Of a stretch of DNA of 64,000 bases, positions 1-10,342 are shown piece after piece; the stretch's first letter is position 1, and every line of letters starts with the position of its first letter. Both the position numbers and the translations under genes were made by a program. Origin of the DNA: Perkinsus marinus ATCC 50983 (Eukaryota; Perkinsozoa; Perkinsida; Perkinsidae). The notes beneath the pieces are model-generated. The model saw only the letters and a list, made by a program, of their open reading frames with translations, had not been told where the DNA came from and searched no databases. Location: positions 737,341-801,340 of the forward strand of contig NW_003206658.1 of NCBI RefSeq assembly GCF_000006405.1, written 5' to 3'.

Positions 1-279
1 CTTAAAGGGCGTGGGCTGGAGAGCCCATCGGATGTCGGCCCGATTCATACTGCGGCAGCTGTGCTCTTCGAGTGGGTCTTATTGGCGTATGAGAAGAAGA
101 AGACAACGACACGAAGTAGCCGAGAGATGGTAGGGGATGCGGCAGGAGCAGGCTGATGATACATTGCCCATGGCTCGTGGTGACGACCCTCTTGTTGAGT
201 TGATGTGGGCTATCTCACGTGGTCGTGGTAGTTGTTGTAGTTTTAACCTTCCCTCCTCCTCCTTCTCCTCCTCGAAGAT

Positions 280-2958
280 ATGCTCAGTAAAGCTTGTATG
301 ATGCGGCCTGGATCGTCGTCGTCGGCGGCATTCGTTAGTCAGTTGTCCGCAAGTAGTGTCATAGTTAGTCGCACTGCCACCCGGTCGCCGCCGGTCTTCA
401 TCATGCCTCGGCGAAATGAATCATCGTTTATCCGACAGGTAGAGCATGTGGTTACTAATGCATAGGCCGTGGGTTCAATTCAATGTCGATCCTTTTTTCA
501 TCCCAGGTTATGGAGCAAGTACGGAAGGACGCCGAGAACGATCCAGCACTAAAGAAGGCTTTGGACGATATGGACAAGACCAAAACACGAGTAGTATCAA
601 TTTCGTGGCGCGTGACGGAGATCGTCATGACAGAGTCGTTGGTCTGATGGATACTTTTATCGCGGGCTATTCAATTCAGAGTCTTCGGTGTCGTTTGAAT
701 TTGGTGGCGCGTGACGCTTGGCTATGCTTTCACCATTGTGAATGTCCCTCAGGTATCGGATACAGGAGAGCAGTTGCGTACGCGTGCAGAGGCCCAGGAG
801 GCTCGGATGCGTGCCATGCGGCAACATATGTCGAATGCGCAGTAATGATGTAAAGGAGGTGCCAACCTCAATCGTGTTGGGCTTGTCAGGCAGCGTACAA
901 AGAATCTTTTTGAAGAACTCAGAAAACAGATGCCCCATGGCAAGGCCGAGGAAGAAGAAGAAGTGAAACCATCAAGATTGAGCCAATGTAATAATAAATG
1001 TTGTGCTCGAAGCTGGTCGAAGCTCAGTGTAGAATGATGATGGTAGGGGGGAGTCCAGTCAGCGTTGGGACGATCTCAGCAGTGGTGGGGTCTTCTTTCT
1101 TCGGTCCTGGCATGTCTTCGCAGCAATATACACGTGTCAGTGACAATATGGAAGCTCTGGGGAACTTTTGGGAAAATTTCGCTGGTTCCTGGCCGAATTC
1201 TTATATAGCGCCCTATAATTAGTGAGGGAACTCTCGAGCTTAGCTTAGGAGAGCGAAAGTATTTTTCAATGACGCTGTTGCTTCACACTGTAAAGATTTG
1301 CTTTTATGGATTCTTCTGGTTCTCCTCAGTGCATGTTCCTGATTGGATGAAGACGGCAGGAGAGAGTGCTAAGCAGGTTGGAGTTAAGGTAGTGATCTCG
1401 GAGGTCCCGGGTTCGATCCCTAGGGGGCGCACTTTTCTACCTAGGCATTGGACCGCACAACAGCGTTTGTTAATATGATGACGAAGGAGAGCAAGGAAGG
1501 CACCGCCAAGCGGCAGGAGGAATTCTACCGCTCCCAAGAGGTGCATATCATCATCAATCGTTTCAATGTCGGTATTCATGTGTCTCTCAGGCGGCCCGAC
1601 AGGCTGCCAAGGACGAGGCGATACGGGAGGCAGCTGCTGAGGACCCCAACGTAAGGAGGAGGAGAATTCAGCGCCCCACTGACTTCGAATGTCACTGATT
1701 GTGCTCTTAGGCTGAGCCCATCCCTGAACACCCCCACGCCAATGCGTTGGTCGTCTCGGATAAGCAGCGGTCGACTTGGGAGCGATTCGGCTTCAACACG
1801 AGTGATTCTGAGGATTCGAAATTCCTAGGTGGCTTTTTTGAGAACCCCATGCTTGACAGGTAGGCCGCCTTTAATTGGATGCTCTTTTCGTTGTGCTGGA
1901 CTAACTCGGTTGTCAAATCGGGCACTAGTTACGGATGGGAATCGGGGAAGTGTCCTCCCTGGGGGAGTTATTGCAAATACCGGAATGATGGGTCAGTGAA
2001 GTTTGAGAGTGCAACCTAATATATGGGAGTCCAACTGGTTTTGTAGATACTAATGATCAACTTCCTGTCCAGTGTTGGGGAATATGAACATAGTCGGTTT
2101 CATGTGTTAGTAACACTATAGAAATTCCGAGGAAATTTCTGGGGAATTCTTATTGGTTTCTGTACACTTTTACCAGACTTCGTATGAAACTTTCGAGCTC
2201 AGCCGAGCAAAGCAAACATCTTTTCCAACAAGTTGGTTCCTGTCACTTCAGAGTCTTCGGCGAGACGGAGATCGCTCAATCGATTCGGGAGATGAAGGAA
2301 ACTGATCCTCATTTCCGATTGTCCCAACTTGTGGAGGATGTGGAGAATGTCGTAGCACCGAGCATCATCAGGTGGTTCCTCGAGGTGAGCTGCTCCCGAC
2401 TGTTATAGTCCATCGAGGAAGACTCTTCTATCAGGGCGACGCTGAGGACCTGAAGCTCCACTGTGGAGAGGCTGCCTTTGCTGCTGTCAATGCCTCAATT
2501 GATGCCAGAAGGAATCAGAAGCTCAGTTTGGACCCCACCATACTGCAGGTGAGGGTTGAAGCGGCGACGGGCATGCTTACTTGGGGAGTTGTCGGGTCAG
2601 GGGCCGGAGGACTTGGAATTGAAGGGCGCTAAGTCTGGTGGCGAAGTCGACTCGCCTTGCTTCATATTCACCTTCAGCACGCAGCAGATCAATTGCCTTC
2701 GCAATGAAGCCGGTAAGGGAGGAATCTATCACAGCAACTTGACTGGTGGTTTTCAGGGGAAGTGGTAGAAGGCGCTATCGATGATATCCGACAGGTTTTC
2801 TACGCGATGGCTGTTCAGAAACACCCCGAACCAAACACTACTGTAGGCGGGAGGATTGGTCAGTTTGGTGCTCCACAGAGCGGTGGTGTCTTCAGGGTCT
2901 CAAATTCCCCTGGAGGATGCAGGAAATTGCCATCCTTGGTAATCAGCCCTGTTGGTGA
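280..2958 (+). CDS. TIM44: TIM44, mitochondrial import motor subunit (12 exons)
   Basis: Tim44 docks mtHsp70 to the TIM23 channel on the matrix side of the inner membrane. I read 12 exons with GT-AG introns and matching phases: 280-438, 507-590, 753-829, 890-987, 1457-1540, 1591-1650, 1711-1859, 2252-2384, 2435-2548, 2601-2712, 2757-2842, 2896-2958. Exon 1 is a Ser/Arg-rich presequence without acidic residues until NESSF, fitting mitochondrial targeting. A helical charged region follows (FIRQVMEQVRKDAEND, as in the family's FIENLKQELAKNKEM). The C-terminal membrane-binding domain contains VFGETEIAQSIREMKETDPH, GDAEDLKLHCGEAAFAAV, CFIFTFSTQQINCLRNEAG and ends FPWRMQEIAILGNQPCW. The junction of exons 3 and 4 uses a weak GTCGAA donor and is the least certain. 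Intron 1 is tRNA-like, intron 4 holds a tRNA-like insert, and introns 4 and 7 each hold a copy of a dispersed repeat. Confidence 0.85.
439..506 (+). repeat. tRNA-like sequence filling TIM44 intron 1
   Basis: The 68-bp intron reads like a tRNA: TAGAGCATGTGGTTA resembles a D-arm/A box and GGGTTCAATTC fits the B-box consensus RGTTCRANNC. The T-stem does not pair well, so it is a relic or mimic rather than a working tRNA. Sense orientation relative to the gene. Confidence 0.5.
1145..1262 (+). repeat. dispersed short repeat, copy 1 (TIM44 intron 4)
   Basis: Shares GAATTC, GAGGGAACTC, AGCTTAGCTTAGGAGAGCGAA and a following T-rich stretch with copies near 2107-2232 and 43203-43335. The core is an imperfect palindrome of the type CTTAGCTCAGCTAAG. 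No coding potential; MITE-like or SINE-like. Boundaries are approximate. Confidence 0.45.
1369..1436 (+). repeat. tRNA-like insert in TIM44 intron 4
   Basis: The ends GTGC/GCAC can pair, and CCCGGGTTCGATCCCTAGGG carries a perfect B box. The upstream GGAGTTAAGGTAGTG resembles a D-arm. The intron (988-1456) is much longer than this insert, so here the tRNA-like unit sits inside an intron beside the dispersed repeat. Confidence 0.5.
2107..2232 (+). repeat. dispersed short repeat, copy 2 (TIM44 intron 7)
   Basis: Begins near GAAATTCCGAGGA and ends in TTTCGAGCTCAGCCGAGCAAAG followed by CATCTTTTCCAACA, matching the copies in intron 4 and at 43.2 kb in order and spacing. Two copies in introns of one gene suggest recent mobility. 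Boundaries approximate. Confidence 0.45.
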
Positions 2959-4037
2959 GGCCGCGATTGATAACGATTGATCGAAGGCGAGAGGGGAAGA
3001 ATAAACACCCACGTTAGTCTCTGCTGCTGTCGGCCTGGTGAATTTAAATGCTGCATGGCTGGATTGAACCAGAGACCTTCCGCATGAAAGGCTAACGCGT
3101 AACAATAGATTGTGACTTATTTTCTCCTATACTACTTGCCATCACCGTGTTGGTGTGTTCATTACTGTCTATCGTTGTTCCACTCTACTCATTGATTCAA
3201 CCAACCCTCTTCCTCTTGTGTTCATCGATGGAGTAATCATCAACAATCCTTAACGCATACGTCATCCTAGCGGCAACTGAATTTGGCATACAATACTGTC
3301 AGTGATCGAAGCCGGATACGGAAAATGTCGGGCGTGTGGTATCAAAAAGATGGTAAGGAGAAAGGATAAAGTGTGAACTTGAATCTTGGTACTGCCAAAC
3401 ATTGTTACTGCAACTGCCACCATAATGAAGTGTTATCAAAGCTCATAAAAAAGACCAAGAAAGATTGGTAACTCGATTGCGGCAGTAGCGGCATGCGAAG
3501 ATTTTCAGAGAGGGCGTGTTTAGAATACACCCTCTAGTTCTGGTCGTGAGAACCACAGAAACATGGAGGTTCGCAGAGAGGTTTGACTGCCGAATGAGGT
3601 CTTCATAAATGGAAAGACGATGCCCCGAGACGACTCACTCTCTACCAACCGGCTGACTCAGAGGGGAGTTCACCAGGTAACGTGTAACCAATAACATCAT
3701 AACAACAGTTTCGCGGAACTGTTGGTCGGATCAGAGCGCGAGGATCCTTCCAGTCGTTAGGGTAAGTTTTCTGATTCCCCCGTGGCTGATAACAAGGGTC
3801 CAGTGAGAGAATGTGTATGCGTGCATACCATTCCTACTCCACTTCCTAGAGCAATCGATCTCGGATACTCTTATCTGCAGCACCCTTTGATGGGACTTCA
3901 AGAACTTGGGAAGAACAGTCTTCCGTAGCAGTCAATACTGCGGAGCAATGAATCCTTCAGGTACCACCGAAAGGTCGTTGGTTCGATTCCTGCACATGTC
4001 AAATTCAACGCAAATTCCAACGTTCGAAATGAAACAC
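2959..4037. other. intergenic, no gene seen; two tRNA-like B boxes
   Basis: No convincing exon is visible on either strand. It holds an antisense tRNA-like piece near 3058-3105 (B box GGTTCAATCCA on the minus strand after a CAT-containing loop) and a sense one near 3960-3995 (GGTTCGATTCC). Neither folds into a full cloverleaf. Confidence 0.4.
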
Positions 4038-4960
4038 TCATGAACTTTCGAGAGAAGTCTCGTACTCGGCCGCCATCTTCCCCACTATAACCATAAGGAC
4101 GAACCAAATCACCACAAAGGATGCACAGTAGATGGCAAAACCCAGACGGGCGTGGCCGATAACAACTCCTAAGAGGTAATTGATACACAGGAAGCCGTGG
4201 GAGATGTACACTAGGGCTCGATATCGACGGGCCTTCATATGAGTCCTGAGGGGAGAAGTGAGCCTAAGGCTGCTGGGAAGGGGCATACCATTGTTGCTGA
4301 CTACCGGCAACTCCGAATACGCCTGTGAGGATTATCAATGCGAAACTAACAAGACCTAGGTCGAACGGAACCTTTCCGGTGAGGGTGTTGAGGAGGGCCC
4401 TGAGGAAGACTGTAGAAGAGGAGGAGGAGGTGTTCGAAGTGGACCATACCATATCCAAAAGAATATCCCAACTAGTATGATGATGGCTGAATAACGACGC
4501 AGTTTCAAGAGGAGGTCGGGCCGGCACACCACTCTCGATGATGATGATAACATTACGGAATTGAGAGCCTCCATAAGGAGGGTTACTGTCGAAAGAAACA
4601 TGTAATACTCAATGGCATTCCTCGGAGGAAGGCGAGTTGAGACGTAAGTTAATTTATTGCTTGTCAACGACAGGAAGATGTTCCACGATAGAAGGCGGTT
4701 GGTTATTACATACTGATCTCGACGACGGGCCTCTCTCCTTTGTGAAATTTGAATGCCGTTCAATGAATGGTTCCAGGGTTGACGAGAGCGAAGGCGGGCT
4801 TTGTGGAGACCATCGCGACGGCGTTGCCTATTGTTGGTTACACACACCAATAGGAAGTCGTTCTGTTCTCAAACTTCTCCTAGCGATCGAGAGAGTTCCG
4901 AGCTCATCACCTCCAGCATTCCTTCGAGGCTTCTGATGGGCTCTTCCCCCATCAGAAACT
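4038..4960 (-). CDS. putative multi-pass membrane protein, unidentified
   Basis: Several minus-strand open segments encode hydrophobic helices and look like exons of one gene. A start at about 4947 gives MGEEPIRSLEGMLEVMSSEL. Membrane segments follow: NAIEYYMFLSTVTLLMEAL near 4610, YSAIIILVGIFFWIWYG near 4450-4490, DLGLVSFALIILTGVFGVAG near 4300-4360. The last exon encodes ALVYISHGFLCINYLLGVVIG and FAIYCASFVVIWFVLMVIVG, ending at 4038. At least five membrane passes are expected. I could not fix every splice junction, and I do not recognise the family. It lies tail-to-head with PTH2 on the same strand, about 100 bp downstream. Confidence 0.45.
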
Positions 4961-5065
4961 ACTCAAGACGACCATTTGAGCAGCTGTAGTCATTGAGATA
5001 AACTCAACAACTACAATGAGGAGGTGAAACCACCATATGAGTACACGTTAGGGTGTGAGGAGGAA

Positions 5066-6088
5066 CTATAGCAGTTTCAGTTGTCCCGTAACGTTATCAA
5101 TAGCACTCTCAGGCCCCGGACCAAATGCTGCAACAGTCTTCGACCCAGCAGCGATCTGCGTCCGACCGGCATCACGTATAGTGCTGACCAGAAGGCCAGC
5201 CTCCCGACCAGCAGCCACCACCTCATTCAGGACTTCTTCATTCGGTACCTGAACTTTGGTACAGTTTATTGTCAACAAGTAGCAGAGGATTTACTCGATT
5301 TCCTCACCTTCACAACAACCTTCCTCTGACCACCATTTTCCCATGCTTCCTTCACGCGGGTCCAATAGGCATCACTTGCTGGGTCACCGGCTAATGTTAA
5401 AGCTAGGAGATAAATAGCACCCGAACATTACTTGGTGTGCAGAGCTTCTGGTAGCTTCTTACTGCGGCGTGACAACACTGTGCTGCTATCTGAACGAGGA
5501 AAGGTCAAGGTTACTGATTCAACGACCAAAGTTCAAATCAACCTGATGACATCCCATCAGCACCAGGCTTATCACCAAGAATAATTTTCGCATTTTTACC
5601 CCAGCTTGCGCTCCGATGAATCCATGCACAAATGGTAAGCAGCTGCACCCAGGTTCGATTCCCAGGCCCACCATTTTACCTTCCCCTTCCCCATTTGCAA
5701 ATCCATCCGCACAGCAATAACCATCTTCAACTCTTCGCCATTAATTTCGCCATCACTATAAACAGACGAGCTCTCGCTGCACTCACTGGAAACGCTCGAC
5801 GGGAGTCTAGGCCGACCAGCCCCTACCCTGGGAGGTGCCTTCTAACTACAACATAAGACCAGATGATTCCTCAGGGGCACCTACCTGAGCATCGTGGCCA
5901 CCCAACATCTGAGCCACTCGTCGAAGGGCCAGGTGGCCTGTCGGTCCAGTTATGAATTTGGTAATGCCGAAAACCAATATTAACCTGGAGTAAGTTTATG
6001 AATGTCTCACAGTCGAGCAGACTTACGTCCACCAAGGGAAGTTGGTTACACTATCGATGACTCCTTCGGAAGGAGCGGAAGAAGGCAT
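5066..6088 (-). CDS. PTH2: peptidyl-tRNA hydrolase 2 (six exons, 215 aa)
   Basis: Pth2 recycles peptidyl-tRNAs that drop off ribosomes. Exons on the minus strand: 6027-6088, 5885-5984, 5680-5841, 5432-5489, 5308-5390, 5066-5248. They sum to 648 nt (215 residues plus stop) with all phases matching. Hallmarks: KMVIAVRMDLQMGKGK at the end of exon 3, IAAQCCHAAVRSY in exon 4, GQRKVVVK then VPNEEVLNE across exons 5 and 6, and the catalytic-region signature RDAGRTQIAAGS followed by TVAAFGPGPE and VTGQLKLL at the C terminus. The N-terminal 50 residues contain a hydrophobic stretch (LILVFGITKFITG), matching the membrane-anchored N terminus of animal PTRH2; location in the outer mitochondrial membrane is an inference from that. 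Intron 3 holds an antisense tRNA-like element. Confidence 0.9.
5625..5679 (+). repeat. tRNA-like element in PTH2 intron 3
   Basis: On the plus strand, antisense to the gene, ACCCAGGTTCGATTCCCAGG carries a perfect B box. It is flanked by the short inverted ends AATGGT and ACCATT. It lies against the donor side of a 190-bp intron (5490-5679). Confidence 0.5.
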
Positions 6089-6129
6089 GGCTGAAAACCC
6101 TTGAGTGCAATTTCGTGGTGCAGTGACGG

Positions 6130-6685
6130 TTCCGTTAGAAAACAACACCGAGCTAGACATGCCAGAAACGTGTCATCTGCACTCATGTTCTCGGTTTCTA
6201 TCGCGCTCTTCTAGACCCTCCCGTATCTTTTCCTGTTCATCGAACATATTCCGTATCTTGTCACCTGGCAACCATCGGAATCATGCCCCATATTTGATTT
6301 CTACCACGATTCCCTTAAGTTGGAGCTTAATCTACATAAACTACCTTCAACAGAAAAAGGAAAATTTCCGGCTGTAAAATTTGGCGACTGAAAACGCGAA
6401 AGTAGTCCCACCATTATCCCATATAAACTTCATTTCCTCTTTAGTGAAGTATTCCAGAATTTTATTCTGACCTCCTTTCGCGAAACATACCAAAGTGAGC
6501 TCAACCTTCTCGGGAGGGTCTCGGGATCGCCTGAGGTCCGTCATTCGTAAGTAAGTGCCCCTTAGGGACGCTACCGTCGGGTTAAGAGTTCGGGATACCA
6601 CCACCCGTTGGCAACAAAAAAGACCTTCCGATAGGGCTGTAGGAGCCACAGTCTCGATCGATTCTTAGGAGGATACTCCATCTTA
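6130..6685 (-). CDS. unidentified gene, exons only partly resolved
   Basis: Two or three minus-strand segments look coding. A possible start at about 6682 gives MEYPPKNRSRLWLLQPYRK. A middle segment (about 6410-6560) reads DPPEKVELTLVCFAKGG and NKILEYFTKEEMKFIWDN. A terminal segment after TTGCCAG reads DKIRNMFDEQEKIREGLEER and ends DRNREHECR-stop near 6176. The charged terminal helix suggests a small soluble protein. I do not recognise it, and the splice joints are guesses. It would be upstream of PTH2 on the same strand. Confidence 0.3.
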
Positions 6686-7680
6686 AACTGAAGTGGAAGA
6701 CTGTGTTATTGATGGCACCGACCTATTTGGTATTTCAAGATAGTACCTCTCTAGAATACTTGTGGCTTAGCTTGGAAACCCATCGCCGACTGCCATCGGC
6801 TCTTGGCAATGATGGCCGGGACCAAAGAAGCGTGTTGTATTGTAGTATCATCGCTGGTGGACGGATAGCCAATATGCTGCCAGAATTTGGCGATTGTGCA
6901 TTCAGTCGAAGTAGTCTCGCTCGCCCTGTGTCCCAGAACTGGGCGTTCGGCACTGCCGAATCGGCAGTAGTGTTCGTGACTTACCCTAGGCGATGAGTTA
7001 GACAGACTGTGACTCCATCTCTACTTTCTCCGTACCCCTCTATCATCGAAAACCACTGCGTTGCCAGTTCGGCTAGAGGTGTCAGAGCCCTCCGTGTGCC
7101 CCGGCTACAGGATTCGTAGTGCTCGAGTTACGTGACGAAGAAAGATGCCGAGGTCCTCGGCCCGAGGACTCTCTTCGCGTGAGAACCGGCAAGAAGATGA
7201 CGACGAAAGGCTCAAGTGTGCTGAAAGGTGGGACGGTTGTGTGCCAATATGCGAAGATGGTTGGATTTGCCTGTCCCTATACAGCTCAAATTGAACTCCA
7301 AAAGTCGAAATGGAAGATTTGGTTACCTCAAGCACCTCATGATGTTCATGATCGTCAACCTCTGCCGGGCACTGAGATAGCGCACCCTCACTCTATCTCA
7401 TCCGAATGTGCCAAAAACATCATCATTCAGGAAAAGCGTGATGATAGGAGACCACGCCATACTTCTCGGTCATTAAGAGAGAGGACTGATACCGGATAAT
7501 ATAAGCGGCCACGACGTCATCAAGGCTATTTATCGAGTCCGCAGTGCTGCCAACAAACAGTCTGAAGCTCCAGCACGAGCAGGTTCCACGGTGGCAGCCA
7601 TTAAAGCTTCCGCTGAGGTTAGTTTGGTTATACCTGATGATTCAAACACTGCCTTCTGCCTCTACATGGAACTAATTCCG

Positions 7681-7720
7681 AATCGAGAGTGCGGTAACTT
7701 ACCGCGCTCTCGATTTTTTT
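7681..7720 (+). terminator. 17-bp hairpin followed by seven Ts
   Basis: AATCGAGAGTGCGGTAA and TTACCGCGCTCTCGATT form a 17-bp stem with one G-U pair and a single-base centre, directly followed by a run of T (7714-7720). It has the exact form of a bacterial intrinsic terminator, or of a Pol III product ending in oligo-U. Its function in a eukaryote is unknown. Confidence 0.5.
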
Positions 7721-7855
7721 GTGAGGTTGTGTCCGCATCGGTGACTCGGGTCTTGTAACTTGATTACTCCGTAACCATCACATAACCCACTGAAAAACGA
7801 GACCGGTTGTGGGATCATTATCTACTATGTAGATGACCGTGGATTGTGGATCCAA

Positions 7856-7888
7856 AAACATGTTGCGAGTCGCACTTGCGACATGTTT
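7856..7888. other. imperfect hairpin
   Basis: AAACATGT at the left and ACATGTTT at the right enclose TGCGAG and CTTGCG, which continue the stem with G-U and one mismatch. Confidence 0.4.
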
Positions 7889-8032
7889 ATTCAGTCAGTC
7901 GCAGTTAATGTTTGGTTGCCAGTGTCCTCGGGATCGTCTCTCACTCCAAAGATGTGTTGTTACGGAGGCCACTGGCTCACGTAATGGGTAGCCGTTTACT
8001 CTGCGACGGAACGACCAGAGTAGAACTCTAGG

Positions 8033-8057
8033 CGTGAGTCACGCAGCGTGACTCACG
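8033..8057. other. perfect 25-nt palindrome with 1-nt centre
   Basis: CGTGAGTCACGC, A, GCGTGACTCACG: 12 perfect pairs around a single base. Confidence 0.6.
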
Positions 8058-8506
8058 ATGCGTCGGGGTGGTTTATGGGCGTGTATTCGTCTTTTTCGGT
8101 GAACGCTCCAATGCCAATGATCGGTATAAAATGGGCCATTTCTCGTAGCACAAGTAGAGAAGCTTTGTGGGCTTTCAAAAAAATCTTTTCAGCGATATCA
8201 CTCCATCGTCATGCATTTCGTCTGTAAGGCACTCGCCAGAACGATAGTGTTTAATTAGTACGGGATCTAACACGTGTGACAGATTCCGACAATTTGGCGG
8301 AATGCAATTCGGACAACGAGTTACACCTAATTTTGACTACGACATGAAGGAATCACTGAAATTGGCCAAATCTGCCATCACCATTATTTTTCCAAAGTTG
8401 CCAATGGTGAATGTTGTCAATGAACACATTTTGCCATTTTCCCAAAATCGCACGAGATTTTGAGCAAGCGGAATTTCCACGTGTACTCACTAATTGGATA
8501 GCGCCA

Positions 8507-9617
8507 ATGCTGCATCATATCATCTTCATCTTCACCCTCGTCACCGAATGGGGTTGGGGCATGTCTACCTCGATAGACGCTCCTATCTCGACTTCTATCG
8601 AGACTCCCCCGACTGACTGCGAGGTTACTTGGGAGAGCGCTAAGGACACTAGAAAGGTTAAAGTGGAAGCCTTCGTCTATACTCCAAAGGCGCCGCTCTA
8701 CCACGGCAAGAGATCTGTACGCATCAAGTCTATAACGTTCACTTCTGAGTAAGTTATTAACATGAACACGCGACAGTCACTACAGCGCATCCTAGGTCTA
8801 AGCCTCCAAGAGTCTTTTCTGGTACGGATGTTGTTCATTTGATCGACCCCGACTTAGTCCGCGCTATGAGAGGAAGCACCTTTCCAGATGACATGAACAA
8901 CCGGGATTTCTGTATCAAGGCGTTGATGACCTTCGGCAGCTACATGCATGAATCTTCCCCAAGATATCAACAGGATGCGCTAGACCTACACATTCCCACA
9001 GGCAGCAGCGCTTTCGTCGCTTGGAGCATCTTTAATTTGATGTTGGAGGATAGTTACACTAACTTTCGTCTTGACCCTTCAGGGGACGATTGGGTAATTG
9101 CATCAGTATCGGCATGGTAGTTGATTATAACGCTAATTTCTCTTTGGTAGGCTTGTGAACTCACGGCGTCACTTTGCGTGGTAAAGAGGCAACAACTAAA
9201 ACCATCGAAATGCGAACCTCGCGATGTGAGCATTACAGCAGGCTTTGTTCCTCTTCTCAAAAAGGCATACATCAAGAACTTCACGACAAAAAAGTGAGTA
9301 CTCAGAGCCCAACGCGAGAAAAAATGCTCCTATTGTTTCTCAGGAGGGAGAGGTCGAATAAACGCGTAGTAAAGCAGCTGAATGATTATCTAAGCTCTAT
9401 GCCGCACTATGTGACCACCGAAAACGTTCCAGATTTCCAAGTGTTACCGGAATATTGTCGCCGATACCTACTTTTCAAGGCCTGGGAGCTGAAGCAAAAC
9501 CTGGGTGATGAGGACCCGCTATCGCCGCGGATCACACTTCCCCCTGACCACGGCCAACAGGCTTCGATAGACTCTGATGTTTGTATGACATATCTACGCT
9601 GGTTTACCCACAGTTAG
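8507..9617 (+). CDS. unknown protein with signal-like N terminus (4 exons, 318 aa)
   Basis: Exons 8507-8748, 8796-9093, 9151-9293 and 9344-9617 sum to 957 nt with consistent phases and GT-AG introns of 47-57 bp. The chosen start gives MLHHIIFIFTLVTEWGWG, a plausible signal peptide; an in-frame upstream ATG exists but would bury it. The body is mixed charged and hydrophobic with no repeats. Recognisable stretches are SVRIKSITFTSE, DVVHLIDPDLVRAMRGS, SSAFVAWSIFNLMLEDSY, AGFVPLLKKAYIKNF and RRYLLFKAWELKQNLGDED. I recognise no family; it may be lineage-specific. The first intron offers two acceptors; the second (CCTAG, 8791-8795) keeps the frame. Confidence 0.6.
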
Positions 9618-9994
9618 TCGTAGACGACTCTGGCCATGTTGGATGTTCAGATGTGATCCACTGATTTTAGTTATTGATGTTACCCATATATGACTCCTTT
9701 CGTTATAGTAAAAGTGCACTCTCCCCTTTGACTTGAGCCCTTTTAGTCTGTACGCGAGATTTTTTCCATACATCTCTTCAAACCTCAGGGAGTTAACGAC
9801 ATGGTCCGAGTTTGAAAAGCAGTAGATGCTGAGAGGAACAATGTTCCTACTCCATCCTGATTGTCTCGCATTGTAGTTTTCATTCGTTATGGTAGTATCC
9901 CTAAACAGTGGTGCCTATCACGCACTTACTCACAACCTCCACAATTGAAGGAACAGTGCTTCAATCAATGCTGGACGCGGCGTTGTCAACACGT

Positions 9995-10070
9995 TTCGGG
10001 AATTGTTCCCGAAGTCGTGCCTGACGTTATCATAACGGCAGGCACGACTCCTTATACAGCATAATGCTGT
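9995..10070. other. three consecutive near-perfect hairpins
   Basis: Hairpin a, 9995-10013: TTCGGGAA, TTG, TTCCCGAA. Hairpin b, 10014-10048: GTCGTGCCTG and CAGGCACGAC enclose CGTTAT, C, ATAACG with one mismatch. Hairpin c, 10056-10070: ACAGCAT, A, ATGCTGT. They lie between the 3' ends of two convergent genes (the 8.5-kb gene and Ran). Confidence 0.6.
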
Positions 10071-10342
10071 GTAACGAAAGAAGTCTGGACACACCCGATG
10101 GGTGAGTGAAACCTTTCAACATCACGCGAGCCTGCGATGACAACCTGTAGCTTGATACAGCAGGATCCGTCAGTGTAAGTGTTGAGAGCCGTCAATAGTG
10201 TGAAGAAGTGTGCCTCTTCAACTCAACAAGGGGAAGATGTAGAGAGAATGCTATTATGATTATAGCTCCCTGTAAGACGAAACCCTTCCCACGATAATTG
10301 TCAATATGTCCCCAAAGGAGTCGGGAAACGGCATATGAAGGT

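Larger units (their letters stand above)
6690..8506. other. no supported gene; hairpin-rich intergenic stretch
   Basis: Open segments near 7119-7499 (+) and 7560-7640 (+; HDVIKAIYRVRSAANKQ) have some coding flavour, but I cannot link them into a gene. The distinctive content is three strong hairpins at 7681-7720, 7856-7888 and 8033-8057. Confidence 0.4.

Noticed and set aside
7119-7499. Plus-strand frame as a transposase or host gene
   Set aside because: No recognisable domain, start context or splice sites; the composition is not convincing.
7681-7720. Evidence of bacterial DNA (intrinsic terminator)
   Set aside because: The surrounding genes are intron-bearing eukaryotic genes. A single terminator-like hairpin does not show a bacterial origin.
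8417-8704. Minus-strand frame over the 8.5-kb gene
   Set aside because: The plus-strand four-exon model keeps phase throughout; the minus frame has no start or splice support.
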